DNA of 64,000 nt, from NCBI GenBank assembly GCA_041397365.1, contig JAWKWT010000007.1, positions 124,001 through 188,000 on the forward strand, written 5' to 3'. The position numbers were made by a program, and so were the translations under genes. Shown here piece by piece: positions 26,932-35,431 of the stretch. The stretch comes from P52-10 sp041397365 (GTDB lineage Bacteria; Pseudomonadota; Alphaproteobacteria; Rhizobiales; Xanthobacteraceae). Positions within the stretch are counted from its first letter, which is position 1; every line of letters starts with the position of its first letter. The notes under the pieces were generated by a model. That model saw nothing but the letters and a program-made list of their open reading frames with translations. It made no database searches and was not told the origin of the DNA.

Positions 26932-28092
26932 ATGTCTGACACCGCAACAGCTGGCATCGAGCGCGAGGATTTGCGGCTGTTGCGCGAATCCGCGACCGCC
27001 TTTGCCCAAAAACACCTGAATCCCGGCCGGCTGCGCCGCCTCCGCGATGAGGGCCGCGAATTCGACCGCGAGATATGGACGCAGTTCGCCGAACTTGGCT
27101 GGACCGGCCTGATGATTTCCGAGGATGCCGGCGGCTTCGGCATGGGTCTGGAAGCGGCTGCGGCGGTGCTCGAACCGCTTGGACAGCAACTGATGCCGGA
27201 GCCGTTGATCGCCGGCGCGCTGTTGCCGGGGGACGTGCTGTCGCGATGTCCGGCGGGCGCACTACGCGACCGGCTGCTCGGTGACATTGCCTCCGGCAAG
27301 TTGATCGCCGCGCTGGCGTGGCAGTCCGGGCTCGATCCCTTCGCGTCCGGCCCTGCGACGGTGACGGCAAGCAAGACCTCCGCCGGCGAGACGCTGCGCG
27401 GCAAGGCGCTTTATGTGATGCCGGGGCGCGGCGCGGATGGCTATATCGTCGCTGCCGCGAAAGAGGACGGGCAGGCTCTCTATTGGATCGATGCGTCGGC
27501 GAAGGGGCTCACCGTTGCCGCGCGCCAGCGGCCGGACGGCGGCAGCGTTGCTGATCTGACGTTTGATGTAAGCCTTGGCACTGACGCCTGTCTCGCGCCA
27601 CCGGATCAGGGCGCTGCGATCGTCGCCGCGAGCGTCGATATCGCGGCCATTCTCGCCAGCGCGGAACTGCTCGGTGCGATCCGCGGTGCGTTCGGCATCA
27701 CCATCGACTATCTGAAAACACGCAAGCAATTCGATCGCACGATCGGCAGCTTTCAGGCGCTCCAGCATCGCGCCGCCGATCTTTATCTGAAGCAGCGCGT
27801 CGCGGCTGCGTCGCTTGCCGGTGCGTTGCGCGAGCTGGAACAGGCGCAATCGTCCGAAGCGCGGATGCGCGCGGCGAGCCGCGTCAAGATCCGCTGCTCG
27901 GATGTCGCCTATCAGGTCGGTCGCGAAGCGATCCAGTTGCATGGCGGCATCGGCTATACCGACGAGCATGATATCGGACTCTACATGAAGCGCGCGATCG
28001 TGCTCGGCGCGTGGCTCGGCAACAGTGCGCAGCACTTGCGTCGTCTCGATCGCCTGAACCGGCAAGGCAATCCCGTGGAGGCTCGGTCATGA
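26932..28092 (+). CDS. Acyl-CoA dehydrogenase, subunit 1
   Basis: A 386-residue flavoprotein of the acyl-CoA dehydrogenase fold. REFDREIWTQFAELGWTGLMISEDAGG is the N-terminal helical domain, and VGREAIQLHGGIGYTDEHDIGLYMKRA is the FAD-binding C-terminal block. It lacks the C-terminal YEGT/YGGT motif and the glutamate often found there. The gene overlaps the next dehydrogenase by 4 bases (ATGA). Such adjacent pairs in steroid degraders form alpha2-beta2 enzymes in which each subunit alone is incomplete, so a heteromer is likely. It would place the 2,3 double bond in an acyl-CoA; substrate unknown. Confidence 0.88.
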   Translation: MSDTATAGIEREDLRLLRESATAFAQKHLNPGRLRRLRDEGREFDREIWTQFAELGWTGLMISEDAGGFGMGLEAAAAVLEPLGQQLMPEPLIAGALLPGDVLSRCPAGALRDRLLGDIASGKLIAALAWQSGLDPFASGPATVTASKTSAGETLRGKALYVMPGRGADGYIVAAAKEDGQALYWIDASAKGLTVAARQRPDGGSVADLTFDVSLGTDACLAPPDQGAAIVAASVDIAAILASAELLGAIRGAFGITIDYLKTRKQFDRTIGSFQALQHRAADLYLKQRVAAASLAGALRELEQAQSSEARMRAASRVKIRCSDVAYQVGREAIQLHGGIGYTDEHDIGLYMKRAIVLGAWLGNSAQHLRRLDRLNRQGNPVEARS

Positions 28093-29240
28093 AAGACTGG
28101 AACGCGATGTCGGATGAGGACTTCCGTCAGGAAGTTCGCGAATTCTTCGCCAAGCACTATCCCGAGCACCTGCGCTATCCGCCGCACCGGCTGCACTGGA
28201 ACGAGATCGGCGACTGGTATCTGACGCTGTCGAAGCACGGCTGGATCGCGCCCGCCTGGCCGGTCGAACATGGTGGCATGGGGCTCGATCCGGGCAAGCT
28301 CCTCATCTTCATCGAGGAGCAGGAGACGCACGGCGTCGCGCGCACGCCGGATCAGGGCATCGTCATGGTCGGTCCGCTTTTGATCCAGCAGGGCAATGAC
28401 GAGCAGAAGAAGCGCTTTCTGCCGAAAATCCTGTCGGGCGAGCATGTCTGGTGTCAGGGCTATTCCGAGCCGAATTCGGGCTCGGACCTGGCGAGCCTGC
28501 GCACCGAAGCGGTTCTCGACGGCGACGATTTCGTCGTCAACGGCCAGAAGACGTGGTCGACCTTGGCGCAGGATGGCACCCACATGTTCCTGCTGGTGCG
28601 CACGGACAAGACGGTGCGCAAGCAGGAGGGCATCAGCTTTCTGCTGGTCGATATGAAAACACCGGGCATCACCGTGCGGCCGATGAAGATTCTCGATGGC
28701 CACGAGCATTTCTGCGAAGTCTTTTTCGACAATGTTCGCGTGCCGCGCGTCAACATGGTCGGCGAACTGAACAAGGGCTGGTCGGTCGCCAAGGCTTTGC
28801 TCAGTTTCGAGCGGCTGTTCATCGGCAGTCCGAAGACCGCGCAGAGCGCGCTGACGCACCTCGAGCAGCTTGCGCGGCTGACGGGCGCGATGGAGGACGC
28901 GACATTCCGCACGCGCCTGATGCGCTTCCAGCTTGATGTCGCCGACCTGAATGCGCTGTATCGCGAGTTTAGCGAGCAGGTCCGCCGCGGCGAGAAGCTC
29001 GGCGCAGATATTTCGATCCTGAAGATATTCAGCAGCGAAACCTATGCGCGGATCGCTGATTTCATCGTCGAGACGGGCGGTTCCGGCGCGCTCTCCGACG
29101 GCCCGTCGCTGATCGGCAACGAGCAGGCGGAGGTCGTCAGCGCGTTCTATGCGTCGGTGCCGACCACCATCTATGGCGGGACGAACGAAATCCAGCGCAA
29201 CATCATCGCGACCGGGGTGCTCGGCCTGCCGTCGAGCTGA
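28089..29240 (+). CDS. Acyl-CoA dehydrogenase, subunit 2
   Basis: A 383-residue acyl-CoA dehydrogenase. WCQGYSEPNSGSDLASLRTEAV is the FAD-contacting central block and IYGGTNEIQRNIIATGVLGLP the C-terminal signature; Gly stands where some families have the catalytic Glu (YEGT). The start at 28089 (MKDWNAMSDEDF) overlaps the upstream stop by ATGA, with GGAGG upstream. Together with subunit 1 it probably forms one heteromeric enzyme. A TetR-type box follows in the gap to the next operon. Confidence 0.9.
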   Translation: MKDWNAMSDEDFRQEVREFFAKHYPEHLRYPPHRLHWNEIGDWYLTLSKHGWIAPAWPVEHGGMGLDPGKLLIFIEEQETHGVARTPDQGIVMVGPLLIQQGNDEQKKRFLPKILSGEHVWCQGYSEPNSGSDLASLRTEAVLDGDDFVVNGQKTWSTLAQDGTHMFLLVRTDKTVRKQEGISFLLVDMKTPGITVRPMKILDGHEHFCEVFFDNVRVPRVNMVGELNKGWSVAKALLSFERLFIGSPKTAQSALTHLEQLARLTGAMEDATFRTRLMRFQLDVADLNALYREFSEQVRRGEKLGADISILKIFSSETYARIADFIVETGGSGALSDGPSLIGNEQAEVVSAFYASVPTTIYGGTNEIQRNIIATGVLGLPSS

Positions 29241-29279
29241 TTGCGACAATCAGCTCGGCCATCGATCGATGGCGGATCG

Positions 29280-29303
29280 ATACTTACTTGTTGACAAGCA
29301 AAT
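29280..29303. promoter_or_regulatory. TetR-type box 1, before the second CaiB pair
   Basis: This 24-base site ends in GACAAGCAAAT (29293-29303) and contains CTTG-TTGA-CAAG. It matches the site at 36826-36849 at 19 of 24 positions and that at 33696-33719 at 16 of 24. It ends 51 bases before the ATG at 29355. TTGACA at 29291-29296 could be a -35 element covered by the site. Confidence 0.6.
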
Positions 29304-29354
29304 ATATTTCGAGAGAAGCTGGCGGCGTTCTTCACAAGGAACTTTGAGCCAGAC

Positions 29355-30548
29355 ATGCTGAGCGGCATCCGCGTCCTGGAATTATCGGCTCCCGAAACCA
29401 TGCTGGGCGGTCAGATCCTGGGCGATTTGGGTGCTGACGTCGTCGTCGTCGAAGCGCCCGGCGGCGCGGCGGGCCGGCGCATCGAACCGTTTCTTGACGA
29501 CAAGCCCGGCCTGGATCGAAGCCTCACCTGGCACGCGCTTAACCGGAACAAGCGGGGCATCACCCTCAACCTCGATACGGATGACGGCCGCGATATTTTC
29601 AGGCGGCTTGCGTCGCAGGCGGATATCGTCCTGCAAGTCGCGTCGATGTCTGCGCCCATCGAAGTACCGGACACGGCCATTCATTGCCGTCTGACTCCGT
29701 TCGCCGAAGGCAGCCCGAAATTCTCCTATGTTGCGTCCGATCTGATCTACATGGCCGCGAGCGGCGCGCCCGGCGGCGCGGGCGACCCCGACAGGCCGCC
29801 GCTTTTCTTTCCGTTTCAGCAATCCATCGTTGAAGCCGGCGCGGAAGCTGCCGTCGCGGCGTTGGCCGCGCTTGCGGCGCGCGATCGTCATGGCGTGGCC
29901 CAGGAAGCCAAATTGTCGGTGCGCGTCGCTGCGTTGTTCAGTTCGATGTCGCGCACGCTTGTCGGCGTTTCTGGGGACGCAATCGACAAGCGCGGCGACG
30001 CGCAGGTGCTCTTTCCGAGCATCTACGATTGCGCGGACGGCTACATGCTGGTCTCGATCACCAAGACCAAGACGCTGATCCATCTGACGAGAGGCATCGC
30101 GCGCTGGCTGGCGGATGACGGCCATTATCCGCGCGAGCTGGCGGAGATCGACTGGGCGAATGTCGATGCGTTGATCGCTGCGAAAGCGGTGCCGGAGCAG
30201 ACGCTGTCAGACCTTATCGTCGCGGTGGAGCGCGGATGCTTGAGCAAGACCAAGGCGGAGCTTGTCGCCATATCGCACAAATACGGCTTCATGGCCGCGC
30301 CGGTCGCGACGATGAAGGACATTCACGATTCGATCCAGTTCATCCAGCGTGGGTTCTTCGCGGACGCGCCGTTGCCGGGCGATGGCCGCACGGTGCGTTA
30401 TCCGTTGCGTTTCGCGCAGTTCTCGAACCATCGGATCGAGCTACGCCGCCCGGCTCCGTTGCTGTCGGAGCATTCCTGCGAGGTGCTTGAGGCCATCGGA
30501 TTTTCCGCGCCCGAAATTCAGGCGCTGTTCGTGCATGGAGTGATCTAG
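29355..30548 (+). CDS. CaiB/BaiF-type CoA-transferase, subunit lacking the catalytic aspartate (second pair)
   Basis: A 397-residue class III CoA-transferase-fold protein beginning LSGIRVLELSAPETMLGGQI, with LGDLGADVVVVEAPGG next. In the region where the catalytic Asp should be, the sequence is FPFQQSIVEAGAE with no Asp. The stop overlaps the GTG start of the next CaiB gene by one base (TAGTG), and that partner keeps the Asp. This repeats the arrangement of the pair at 13068-15481. A two-subunit enzyme with one catalytic half is inferred. It opens an operon with a TetR-type box just upstream. Confidence 0.87.
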   Translation: MLSGIRVLELSAPETMLGGQILGDLGADVVVVEAPGGAAGRRIEPFLDDKPGLDRSLTWHALNRNKRGITLNLDTDDGRDIFRRLASQADIVLQVASMSAPIEVPDTAIHCRLTPFAEGSPKFSYVASDLIYMAASGAPGGAGDPDRPPLFFPFQQSIVEAGAEAAVAALAALAARDRHGVAQEAKLSVRVAALFSSMSRTLVGVSGDAIDKRGDAQVLFPSIYDCADGYMLVSITKTKTLIHLTRGIARWLADDGHYPRELAEIDWANVDALIAAKAVPEQTLSDLIVAVERGCLSKTKAELVAISHKYGFMAAPVATMKDIHDSIQFIQRGFFADAPLPGDGRTVRYPLRFAQFSNHRIELRRPAPLLSEHSCEVLEAIGFSAPEIQALFVHGVI

Positions 30549-31759
30549 TGGCTTCACCCCTGGACGGAATCAAAGTGCTCGATATGGGCTGGTTGATGGT
30601 CGGTCCCGCAAGCGCGCGATATTTGACCGATCTCGGAGCCGACACGATCAAGCTGGAGAGCCGCAAGCGGCTGGACCCGTTGCGGTCGCTGGGGCCGTTC
30701 AAGGATGGGCGGCCGGGGCCGGAACGATCTTTGTCCTATCACAAGATCAATGCGTCGAAGCGCAGCATCGCGATCAACCTGCGGCTGGAGCAGGGCAAGG
30801 AGATCGCCCGCCGGCTGGCGAACTGGGCAGACATCCTGATCGAAAGCTTCACGCCCGGCGCGATCGACGAGATGGGCCTGTCCTACGACACCTTACGCGA
30901 ATCCAATCCGGGATTAATCATGGTGTCGACAGGTATTCTCGGCCGGACCGGCCCCTACGGGAAAGGCACGAGCGGTACCGGCGTCACCGGTGCATCCTAT
31001 GCCGGCGCAACCGGCCTCTTGGGCTGGAAGGACCGCAAGCCTTATGGCCCGCGCGGGCCCTGGACCGACGCGGTGGCGCCCCGCTTCGTCGTCTCCGCGA
31101 TATTGGCGGCGTTGCATCGCCGGCAGCAGACCGGCGAAGGCTGCCACATCGATGTCGCGCAGGCCGAATGCGGCGTGCAGTTCCTGCTTCCGGCCTTCAT
31201 GCAATATGCCGCGAACCGCATCGATCCCGAGCGCGAAGGCCGCGCGGGCTCGCCCTTGCGCGCGCCGTGCGGAATCTATCGATGCGCCGGCCACGATCGC
31301 TGGATCGCGATCGATGCATCAAGCGATCCGTGCTGGCGCGCCTTGCGTGAACTTGTCGGCGGCGAACTGCACGACGCGGCGTTCAAGACGCTTGTCGGCC
31401 GCCTGCGCAGTCGCGAACGGCTGGACCGGGCGATCACGGCGTGGACCGGCGGCCGCGACGCCATCGAACTTGAGGAACGCTTGCAGCAGGCGGGCGTCGC
31501 CGCGCATGTGGTGTCCCAGGCTCTCGACCTCACGCATGACAGCGATCTGAGGCATCAGGGCTATTTCCGACCGATCGAAGATGCGGCGATCGGCGCGACC
31601 GAGACTATCGCTCCGCAATTCGAATTGTCGAAGACGCCGACGATCGAACCGCGCGCTGGTCCGCGCGTCGGCGATTCGACCGGCGACATCCTCCGTTTCG
31701 CGTGCGGATATTCCCAGTCGGACATCGACCGCTTCGCGGCCGAAGGCGTCACCGAATGA
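30548..31759 (+). CDS. CaiB/BaiF-type CoA-transferase, catalytic subunit (second pair)
   Basis: A 403-residue class III CoA-transferase. LDGIKVLDMGWLMVGPASAR opens the protein. The Asp lies in PWTDAVAPRFVVSAILAAL, 25 residues before the Cys that replaces Gln in GEGC; this is the usual context for the aspartate that forms the CoA thioester intermediate. Start is GTG at 30548, overlapping the upstream TAG. The crotonase gene follows 72 bases downstream. Probable heteromer with the upstream subunit; the acid is unknown. Confidence 0.9.
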   Translation: MASPLDGIKVLDMGWLMVGPASARYLTDLGADTIKLESRKRLDPLRSLGPFKDGRPGPERSLSYHKINASKRSIAINLRLEQGKEIARRLANWADILIESFTPGAIDEMGLSYDTLRESNPGLIMVSTGILGRTGPYGKGTSGTGVTGASYAGATGLLGWKDRKPYGPRGPWTDAVAPRFVVSAILAALHRRQQTGEGCHIDVAQAECGVQFLLPAFMQYAANRIDPEREGRAGSPLRAPCGIYRCAGHDRWIAIDASSDPCWRALRELVGGELHDAAFKTLVGRLRSRERLDRAITAWTGGRDAIELEERLQQAGVAAHVVSQALDLTHDSDLRHQGYFRPIEDAAIGATETIAPQFELSKTPTIEPRAGPRVGDSTGDILRFACGYSQSDIDRFAAEGVTE

Positions 31760-31831
31760 AGGCATCGGCGAAATGACGGCTGCACATTCGCGCTCTGACA
31801 GCAAAACCCGCATGTGACGAAAGGCAAACCG

Positions 31832-32614
31832 ATGAACGATGTCGTCCTCTACGAAAAGCGCGAGCATGTGGCGATCCTCACGCTCAACCGCCCCGATCGC
31901 GCCAACACGATCAACGGCGAACTGATCTCCTCGCTTCAGTCGCTGGCGGAGAAGGCTTCCAACGACAAGGACGTCCGCGTGCTGGTTGTCACCGGAGCCG
32001 GCCGCCACTTCTGCGGCGGCGCGGATTTGCGCGATACCGCCCGGCAGCCGGAGGCGTCACGGCCGGTGAGTCAGCCGGGACCGGCGCTTGGACTGGACTG
32101 GGTGCCGAAGCCCGTCATCGCCGCCATCAACGGTGCGGCGATGGGCGGCGGCTGCGAAATCGCGCTGTCCTGCGACTTCCGCTACATTTCGAGCAGCGCC
32201 AAGATCGGCCTGACCGAAATTCGTTTCGGCGCGCTTCCGGCCGGCGGCGGCACCGCGCGCGCGCCGCGACTGATCGGCCTTTCGAACGCCAAGCGATTGA
32301 TTATGGTCGGTGAGCCTGTGGATGCGGCGGAAGCAAAGCGCATCGGCCTCGTCGATGAAGTCTCCGCGCCCGAATCGTTGATGGATGATGTGATGAAACT
32401 CGCTGTGGTGCTGGCGTCGCGCGCGCCCTACGCCATGCGCGCGGCCAAGCAGATCCTCAATCGCACGCTGCAAGTGGACCTCGCCAGCGCGCTGGAGCTT
32501 GAGCGGTCCATCATCAATCGCATGGGGTCGCCGGAAGAAATTCAGGAAGCGCGCCGCGAGGCCGCGGAACGGAGTTCGACCTATGCGAACATTTTCTCCA
32601 AGCCCGACAAATAG
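31832..32614 (+). CDS. Enoyl-CoA hydratase/isomerase family protein
   Basis: A 260-residue crotonase. GRHFCGGADLRD gives the first oxyanion-hole strand and INGAAMGGGCEIALSCDFRY the second, with Glu in GGCE; the second acidic residue is present in LTEIRFGALPAGGGTARAPR. Both glutamates are kept, so hydratase activity is plausible. Start chosen at 31832 (MNDVVLYEKREH) with AAAGG upstream; an in-frame GTG at 31814 is the alternative. It would hydrate an enoyl-CoA made by the dehydrogenases upstream. Confidence 0.9.
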   Translation: MNDVVLYEKREHVAILTLNRPDRANTINGELISSLQSLAEKASNDKDVRVLVVTGAGRHFCGGADLRDTARQPEASRPVSQPGPALGLDWVPKPVIAAINGAAMGGGCEIALSCDFRYISSSAKIGLTEIRFGALPAGGGTARAPRLIGLSNAKRLIMVGEPVDAAEAKRIGLVDEVSAPESLMDDVMKLAVVLASRAPYAMRAAKQILNRTLQVDLASALELERSIINRMGSPEEIQEARREAAERSSTYANIFSKPDK

Positions 32615-32665
32615 CCGACGCGGCCATTGTCGTCGGAGCGCAAAATCGGTTGGTCAGGACAATAA

Positions 32666-33631
32666 ATGATGATGAGGAACACGCCTTTTGCGGAAAAATT
32701 CCGTGATCGGTTGCGGCTGCCCTTGATCGCCGCGCCGATGTTGCGCGTATCCGGTCCGGACATTGTCGTGGCGTGCAGCCGGGCCGGGGTGATCGGCGCG
32801 TTTCCGACGGCGAACGCACAATCGCCGAGCGAACTGGATGAGTGGCTGACCGGCATCGAGAGCCAATTGAAGGACGATCCCGGAGCGGGTGCGCCGATCT
32901 GCCCGAACCTGATTATCCGCCACGCGACCATGGTCGAGGACTTGAAATGCCTCGTGAAGCACAAAGTCGAGGTGGTGATTACCAGCGTCGGCTCGCCGGC
33001 GGCGGTGATCAAGCCGCTGCATGACATCGGCTGCTTCGTTCTCGCGGACGTCGCCTCCGTCCGGCACGCCGAGAAGGCGATCGAGGCGGGAGCCGACGGA
33101 CTCATTCTGTTGACCGCGGGAGCGGGCGGAAATACCGGCTGGGTCAATCCGTTCGCCTTCGTCCGCGCCGTGCGCAAGATGTTCGACGGGGTCGTCGTGC
33201 TTGCGGGCGGCGTGTCGGACGGGCAATCGCTCTACGCGGCCCAGGTGCTGGGATGCGATCTCGCCTATATGGGCACCGGCTTCATCGTTACCAAAGAGAG
33301 CATGGCGTCCGATGGCTATCGCGACATGCTCGTCGCTTCGAGCCTGGATGATGTCATGCTCACGCGCGCTTTCACCGGCTTGCAGGTCAACATGCTGCGC
33401 CCGTCGATCGCCAAAGCCGGGATCGATCCCGACCGACTCGACGAAGAGGTGAGCGCCGAGCGCGCGAAGGAGCAGTTCGGCGGCGGCAAGGCGTCGAGCG
33501 GCAAGCCGCGGCGCTGGGTGGATCTGTGGAGCGCCGGACATTCGGTGTCGGGCGTCAATGAAGTCACCGATGTCGCCAGCCTCGTCGGCCGGCTCGAAAA
33601 GGAATACCGCGCGGCCAGGTCCGGTTCGTAA
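32666..33631 (+). CDS. Nitronate monooxygenase/2-nitropropane dioxygenase-like flavoprotein
   Basis: A 321-residue FMN-binding TIM barrel of the NMO/FabK group. LPLIAAPMLRVSGPDIVVA is the N-terminal FMN strand; GADGLILLTAGAGGNTGW is the motif where true nitronate monooxygenases carry a catalytic His (GGH), here Asn. VVLAGGVSDGQSLYAAQVLG and MGTGFIVTKES bind the FMN phosphate. The lost His argues against nitronate oxidation; FabK-like enoyl reduction or another CoA-ester oxidation is possible. It is the last gene of the operon begun at 29355. Three consecutive ATGs make the exact start uncertain by two codons. Confidence 0.82.
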   Translation: MMMRNTPFAEKFRDRLRLPLIAAPMLRVSGPDIVVACSRAGVIGAFPTANAQSPSELDEWLTGIESQLKDDPGAGAPICPNLIIRHATMVEDLKCLVKHKVEVVITSVGSPAAVIKPLHDIGCFVLADVASVRHAEKAIEAGADGLILLTAGAGGNTGWVNPFAFVRAVRKMFDGVVVLAGGVSDGQSLYAAQVLGCDLAYMGTGFIVTKESMASDGYRDMLVASSLDDVMLTRAFTGLQVNMLRPSIAKAGIDPDRLDEEVSAERAKEQFGGGKASSGKPRRWVDLWSAGHSVSGVNEVTDVASLVGRLEKEYRAARSGS

Positions 33632-33694
33632 ACAAGCCTGGTTCGCAGACAGGGCTGGCGCAGAGGGCTGCGCCGTGAAATCGACTGCCAATCG

Positions 33695-33719
33695 TTTGCT
33701 TATCGATAGACAAGCAAAT
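33695..33719. promoter_or_regulatory. TetR-type box 2, before the DUF35/thiolase operon
   Basis: Positions 33695-33718 form a near-palindrome: TTTGCTTATCGA then TAGACAAGCAAA, with 10 of 12 base pairs matching. It includes GACAAGCAAAT, shared with boxes at 29293 and (as GATAAGCAAAT) 36839. It ends 37 bases before the chosen start at 33757. This is the most symmetrical of the three and so the best reference site. Confidence 0.7.
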
Positions 33720-33756
33720 GCAATTTCAATCGGCTCTCTTGAGAGGACTTGTCCCG

Positions 33757-34161
33757 ATGCGCGCACTCAAACCACAGCTTTACACGATACCGGCTTCCGG
33801 GGAGACGCCCGCGCTCTGCGGTGGCACTTGCGCCTGCGGACACGTCTTTTTTCCGATGCAGCGCTATGGCTGCGAGAAATGCGGGAAGACCGGCGACGCT
33901 CTCACGCCGACCTTGCTAAAGGGCGAGGGCACGCTGGTCGCCTCGTCGCGTGTGCTGATGCATGCGCGGAAGGACAGGCAAGCTCCGTTCGTCGTGCTCT
34001 CGGTGAAGCTCAAGGGAGGACCGGTCGTGCGGACCTTGCTCGCCGAGGATACGGACGAGTTTCTTCCCGCCGGCCTTCAATTGAAGGCCTGTCTGGTCGA
34101 GGTCGACGGTCCGGCAGATGGCGAAAAACGCCTTGATCTTCGTTTCGCGCCGGCAGCTTGA
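33757..34161 (+). CDS. DUF35 OB-fold/zinc-ribbon protein, thiolase partner
   Basis: A 134-residue protein with a rubredoxin-like zinc ribbon (TCACGHVFFPMQRYGCEKCG; first knuckle CxC, second CxxC) followed by an OB-fold (VLSVKLKGGPVVRTLLAED). Proteins of this family bind thiolase-fold enzymes; the ChsH2 DUF35 domain pairs with the aldolase Ltp2 in steroid side-chain removal. Start at 33757 has AGAGGAC upstream; the in-frame ATG at 33718 lies inside the regulatory box. It is followed by the thiolase gene 11 bases after its stop, so the two are almost certainly partners. Confidence 0.85.
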   Translation: MRALKPQLYTIPASGETPALCGGTCACGHVFFPMQRYGCEKCGKTGDALTPTLLKGEGTLVASSRVLMHARKDRQAPFVVLSVKLKGGPVVRTLLAEDTDEFLPAGLQLKACLVEVDGPADGEKRLDLRFAPAA

Positions 34162-34172
34162 GGATTGCGCTC

Positions 34173-35327
34173 ATGACCACAACCTTGAAAGATTTGCGGC
34201 CCGTTTACGTCGTCGGAGCGGGCTGGCACCGCTATCAGAACCCGAGCGACAATCCCTATGTCGCCCTTGGTCTCAAAGCGACGCGCGACGCGCTGGAGGA
34301 TGCGGCCATCGAGTGGCGTGCGGTGGATACAGCCTATATTGCGACCGCATTGTTGCCGATGGCTCCGGGGCGCGCGATCCTGCGCCACCTCGGCGCGTCC
34401 GGCGTGGAACTGATCCATATCGAGAATGCGTCGGCCTCCGGCTCGGCGGCCTTTCGCAAAGCATGCATCGAGGTGGCGAGCGGCATCTCGGATGTCGCGC
34501 TGGTGCTCGGTGTCGACAAGCACGGATCGCACCCGCGCGGGCGCGGCGAGGCGATCGCCGGGATCGGCAACCTTGCTGACGACGCGATCGTTCCATTCAC
34601 GCATTTCTCGCTTCTGGCGGACCAATACGCGCAGCGTCACGGCGTTTCGCATGAGGACATCGCCCGTGTCGCCGTGAAGAACCACGGCAACGGCGCGAAG
34701 AATCCCAACGCGCAGCGGCAGCAGGCGAGAACGCTCGACGAGGTGGTCGGCGGCCGGAAGGTGTCTGGCAATTTCACCACGCTGCAATGCACGCCGGTCG
34801 GCGAAGGCGCCGCGGCCGTCATCGTCGCGTCGGAGGATGCGATCCGCCGACTCGGCATTGCCGGAAGCAAGCCGATCCGCGTCAGCGGCTCCGCCGGTCG
34901 AAGCCAGAGGGTTTATGACAACCCGACGGCCTATGACGCCAGCCTGACGGCGGAGACGACCGAAATCGCTTTGCGGCAGGCGGGGCTTGCGCCGAAGGAT
35001 ATCGACATCGTCGAGTTGCACGACGCGTTCACGGTCGAGGAGGTGGAATATGTCGAGGCGATGGGCTTCTGTCCCGCCGGGCAGGCCGTTCCGCTGCTCA
35101 AGGAAGGGGCATGGGACATCAACGGCAAATGCGCCGTCAATCCGTCGGGCGGGCTGATCGCCATGGGCCATCCGATCGGCCCGACCGGGGTCGGCCAGAT
35201 CGGCGAGATCGTGTTGCAGTTGCGCGGCGAGGCGGGCCTGAGACAGCATAAGCCGGCCAGGGTCGGGCTGGCGCATATGGTCGGCGTGGGGGCCGTCTGT
35301 TACGTCCATACGCTCCAGAAGGATTGA
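34173..35327 (+). CDS. Thiolase-fold protein (SCP2-thiolase/Ltp-like) with Ser in place of the nucleophilic Cys
   Basis: A 384-residue thiolase-superfamily protein. In thiolases the nucleophilic Cys lies in a motif like ENACASGS; here it reads IENASASGSAAF, so Ser replaces Cys. The C-terminal GHPIGPTGVGQ keeps the His, and ELHDAFTVEE is the middle motif. Without the Cys it cannot form the normal acyl-enzyme. Thiolase-fold retro-aldolases such as Ltp2, which also need a DUF35 partner, work without that chemistry, so a C-C lyase role on a hydroxyacyl-CoA is the best guess. The upstream DUF35 gene supports this. Start at 34173 follows GAGGATTG; a TTG at 34158 is the alternative. Confidence 0.85.
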   Translation: MTTTLKDLRPVYVVGAGWHRYQNPSDNPYVALGLKATRDALEDAAIEWRAVDTAYIATALLPMAPGRAILRHLGASGVELIHIENASASGSAAFRKACIEVASGISDVALVLGVDKHGSHPRGRGEAIAGIGNLADDAIVPFTHFSLLADQYAQRHGVSHEDIARVAVKNHGNGAKNPNAQRQQARTLDEVVGGRKVSGNFTTLQCTPVGEGAAAVIVASEDAIRRLGIAGSKPIRVSGSAGRSQRVYDNPTAYDASLTAETTEIALRQAGLAPKDIDIVELHDAFTVEEVEYVEAMGFCPAGQAVPLLKEGAWDINGKCAVNPSGGLIAMGHPIGPTGVGQIGEIVLQLRGEAGLRQHKPARVGLAHMVGVGAVCYVHTLQKD

Positions 35328-35431
35328 TCCGGCGCACGGAGTTTTCCGCAGGTCTCGGCGCGCGGCGGCTTTCGATGGGGATGAATTCTTGGTATCCCCG
35401 CGGCGTGTCAGGACGTCCCGTTGGATGAAGG

